From an uncultured Bacilli bacterium (GTDB taxonomy: Bacteria; Bacillota_I; Bacilli_A; RF39; UBA660), in assembly GCA_947627145.1 (NCBI GenBank), contig CANQUW010000010.1, positions 1 to 18,092 of the forward strand: 18,092 nt of DNA, in the 5' to 3' direction. Below, piece by piece: positions 16,752 through 18,092 of this stretch. The notes under the pieces are model-generated. The model was not told the origin of the DNA, did not search any database, and worked only from the letters and a program-made list of their open reading frames with translations. The translations under genes were made by a program, and so were the position numbers. Every line of letters starts with the position of its first letter. The stretch's first letter is position 1.

Positions 16752-17743
16752 CTTTCATATACTTCTTTTAGCTGTTCTCCTATTATTTTTATATCTCTTT
16801 GCTCCGCTACTTTGTATGCTTCTTCTGTAAGATTAGGAAGGTTTCCTTCTAAAATGTCTTTTATTTTAGTTTCAAATTCATCTACATTTTTAGCTTTGTA
16901 ACAATTTTTTCCGTCTTCTAGCCAATCATCAAATACAGGAATATCTCTTACTAATAAATTTTGTTTCATAGCACAACATTCTATGGCTGGTATTCCTTCT
17001 GTTTCTTCTAAAGTTGGAAATACATATAAATTAGCGTCTTTTAAAGCTGATCTTATCATATCTTGTTCAACATAACCTGCAAATTTTAAGTTAGGAAGTT
17101 TAGTTCCTACTGCTTCACGAACTTTTTCTGTTGCGGCAGATAATGGACTATGTCCAAACCAAATAAATTTATATTCAGGTAGACGACGTGCTAGTTCTAC
17201 AAAATCTACTATTCCTTTTCTTTCAATGTATAAACCTATTCCAACTACTACTTTATCTTCTTTTGTATATCCATATACGTTTCTAAAATCAAGTGGTGCT
17301 TCTTCATCAGGTTTAAAATACTCTAGTTCTATACCGTTTGATATAGCATATATTTTTTTATCTTCTAATCCTTTGTAGTTTTCAAGTAATTTTTTTGAAT
17401 ATGGAGTTGGTGTTATGATTACATCTCCTAGAGAATAACATTTTATTAACCATCTTTTAAAAAGGGTTGACGCTCTATCTGATAAGATAAAGCTGTTTTT
17501 AAAATCTTCTTCTGTTGAATGAGCATGATATACTATTTTCTTTCCCTCTTTTTTTGCTTTTTGAGCTAGTAGATATGACTTTATATAATAAGTGTTAATA
17601 TGTAGTATGTCATAGTCATCACTTGGGTCTGTTGTATATTCAACTCCTACATGTTCTAAAGCTTTCATTTGATGTTTTATTGCTTTACCTAGTCCACTTT
17701 TTCCAATTATATTTTGCCCTTCTGCATATAAAAGTACTTTCAT
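16742..17743 (-). CDS. GT4-family (GT-B fold) glycosyltransferase
   Basis: A 333-residue cytosolic or membrane-peripheral retaining glycosyltransferase. The N-terminal acceptor-side domain starts MKVLLYAEG and has SGLGKAIKHQMKAL and YDILHINTYY. VYHAHSTEEDFKNSF and TPYSKKLLENY lie before the hinge. The nucleotide-sugar-binding half has GIGLYIERKG (the GxxxxxKG loop) and FPTLEETEGIPAIECCAM, the GT4 E-x7-E-type motif. Acceptor and sugar are not determinable. Similar Bacillota enzymes glycosylate diacylglycerol, and the upstream gene is a lipid kinase, so membrane glycolipid synthesis is a reasonable inference. ATG at 17741-17743 has GGAGGT six bases upstream and an extended -10 promoter. A terminator follows. 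Confidence 0.9.
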   Translation of the reverse strand: MKVLLYAEGQNIIGKSGLGKAIKHQMKALEHVGVEYTTDPSDDYDILHINTYYIKSYLLAQKAKKEGKKIVYHAHSTEEDFKNSFILSDRASTLFKRWLIKCYSLGDVIITPTPYSKKLLENYKGLEDKKIYAISNGIELEYFKPDEEAPLDFRNVYGYTKEDKVVVGIGLYIERKGIVDFVELARRLPEYKFIWFGHSPLSAATEKVREAVGTKLPNLKFAGYVEQDMIRSALKDANLYVFPTLEETEGIPAIECCAMKQNLLVRDIPVFDDWLEDGKNCYKAKNVDEFETKIKDILEGNLPNLTEEAYKVAEQRDIKIIGEQLKEVYESLY

Positions 17744-17772
17744 GACATAACCTCCATTACTATATATATTTA

Positions 17773-17781
17773 ATTATATCA
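17773..17781 (-). promoter_or_regulatory. Extended -10 promoter of the glycosyltransferase gene
   Basis: Minus-strand TGATATAAT (plus 17773-17781) has a perfect TATAAT preceded by TGN, an extended -10 element. No good -35 is seen, which is usual for such promoters. No terminator is visible after the upstream lipid kinase gene, so read-through is also possible. Confidence 0.6.
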
Positions 17782-17805
17782 TAATGTTATAGAAATTATA
17801 AGTAA

Positions 17806-18092
17806 TTATGCACTTTTAATTTTTTCAAATAATTTATTTATATTTTTTTCTGGTAATAACATTTTTGTTTTTTGATCTATTTTAAATTCAAATTTATTAA
17901 TATTTGTTTTTAATTCTTCTCCATCTAAACACCAAGATTTTTCTATATCATTTATAAATTCTATTTTTAAATCATTAGTTTTAAAATATAAAGATTTTTC
18001 TAGTTTAGTTGGGTCATATAAAATAATATTTTTTATTTCTTTAAGACAATCTTTTAAGTTATCTGCTTTACATAAAATTACTTCAAATTTAT
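17806..18092 (-). CDS. DgkB/YegS-type diacylglycerol (lipid) kinase, C-terminal fragment
   Basis: An open frame enters at the right edge and ends with TAA at 17806-17808, giving the last 94 residues of a protein (ending NKLFEKIKSA). The segment SLYFKTNDLKIEFIND followed by KSWCLDGEEL is the C-terminal beta-sandwich signature of the DgkB/YegS/BmrU lipid-kinase family, where the DGE motif contributes to the metal site. The family phosphorylates diacylglycerol or related lipids with ATP, recycling it to phosphatidic acid. In Bacillus dgkB is a neighbour of gatCAB, so its presence near this cluster agrees with the conserved gene neighbourhood. The N-terminal kinase domain is outside the window. 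Confidence 0.8.
   Translation of the reverse strand, partial: KFEVILCKADNLKDCLKEIKNIILYDPTKLEKSLYFKTNDLKIEFINDIEKSWCLDGEELKTNINKFEFKIDQKTKMLLPEKNINKLFEKIKSA

Overview
The window is very AT-rich bacterial DNA. Every gene I can support lies on the minus strand, so transcription runs from high to low coordinates. Tryptophan is read from TGG in the housekeeping genes and TGA is used as a stop (the RT gene), so the standard code applies and this is not a classical Mycoplasma. Strong AGGAGG ribosome sites, sigma-70-type promoters with 17-bp spacers, short U-tailed terminators, GatCAB, PcrA, a sortase and a DgkB-type lipid kinase point to a low-GC Bacillota relative. An uncultured Bacilli- or RF39-type gut lineage is my guess; the taxonomy is inference.

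Layout in transcription order, right to left: (1) the C-terminal part of a lipid kinase and a GT4 glycosyltransferase; (2) a two-gene operon of a sortase and a membrane protein with a charged cytosolic tail; (3) pcrA helicase, a sugar-1-phosphate nucleotidyltransferase and a Bax-inhibitor-1 membrane protein in one operon; (4) a secreted or membrane-anchored multidomain Ig-like surface protein with its own promoter and an unusually elaborate terminator hairpin; (5) a tightly overlapping four-gene cassette: MutS-N-like (MSL) protein, Avd-like four-helix-bundle protein, reverse transcriptase, and a small protein that looks like a second, diverged MSL; (6) ligA, an OB-fold membrane protein and a PepD-type dipeptidase; (7) gatC-gatA-gatB with overlapping reading frames, gatB running off the left edge.

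A pcrA, ligA, gatCAB and dgkB neighbourhood is the conserved backbone known from Bacillus. The surface protein and RT cassette sit in the middle of it, between pcrA and ligA, and look like an inserted accessory module. The RT has the YMDD active site and the IGNxTSQ motif typical of diversity-generating retroelements (DGRs). Avd and MSL are accessory families reported with DGRs. I could not find a template repeat / variable repeat pair by eye. The cassette is therefore either a DGR whose template and target are diverged or remote, or a related RT system with another job. This is the most interesting part of the window. The longest stretch without a gene is about 160 bases (upstream of the Ig-like gene), and all intergenic gaps are accounted for below.
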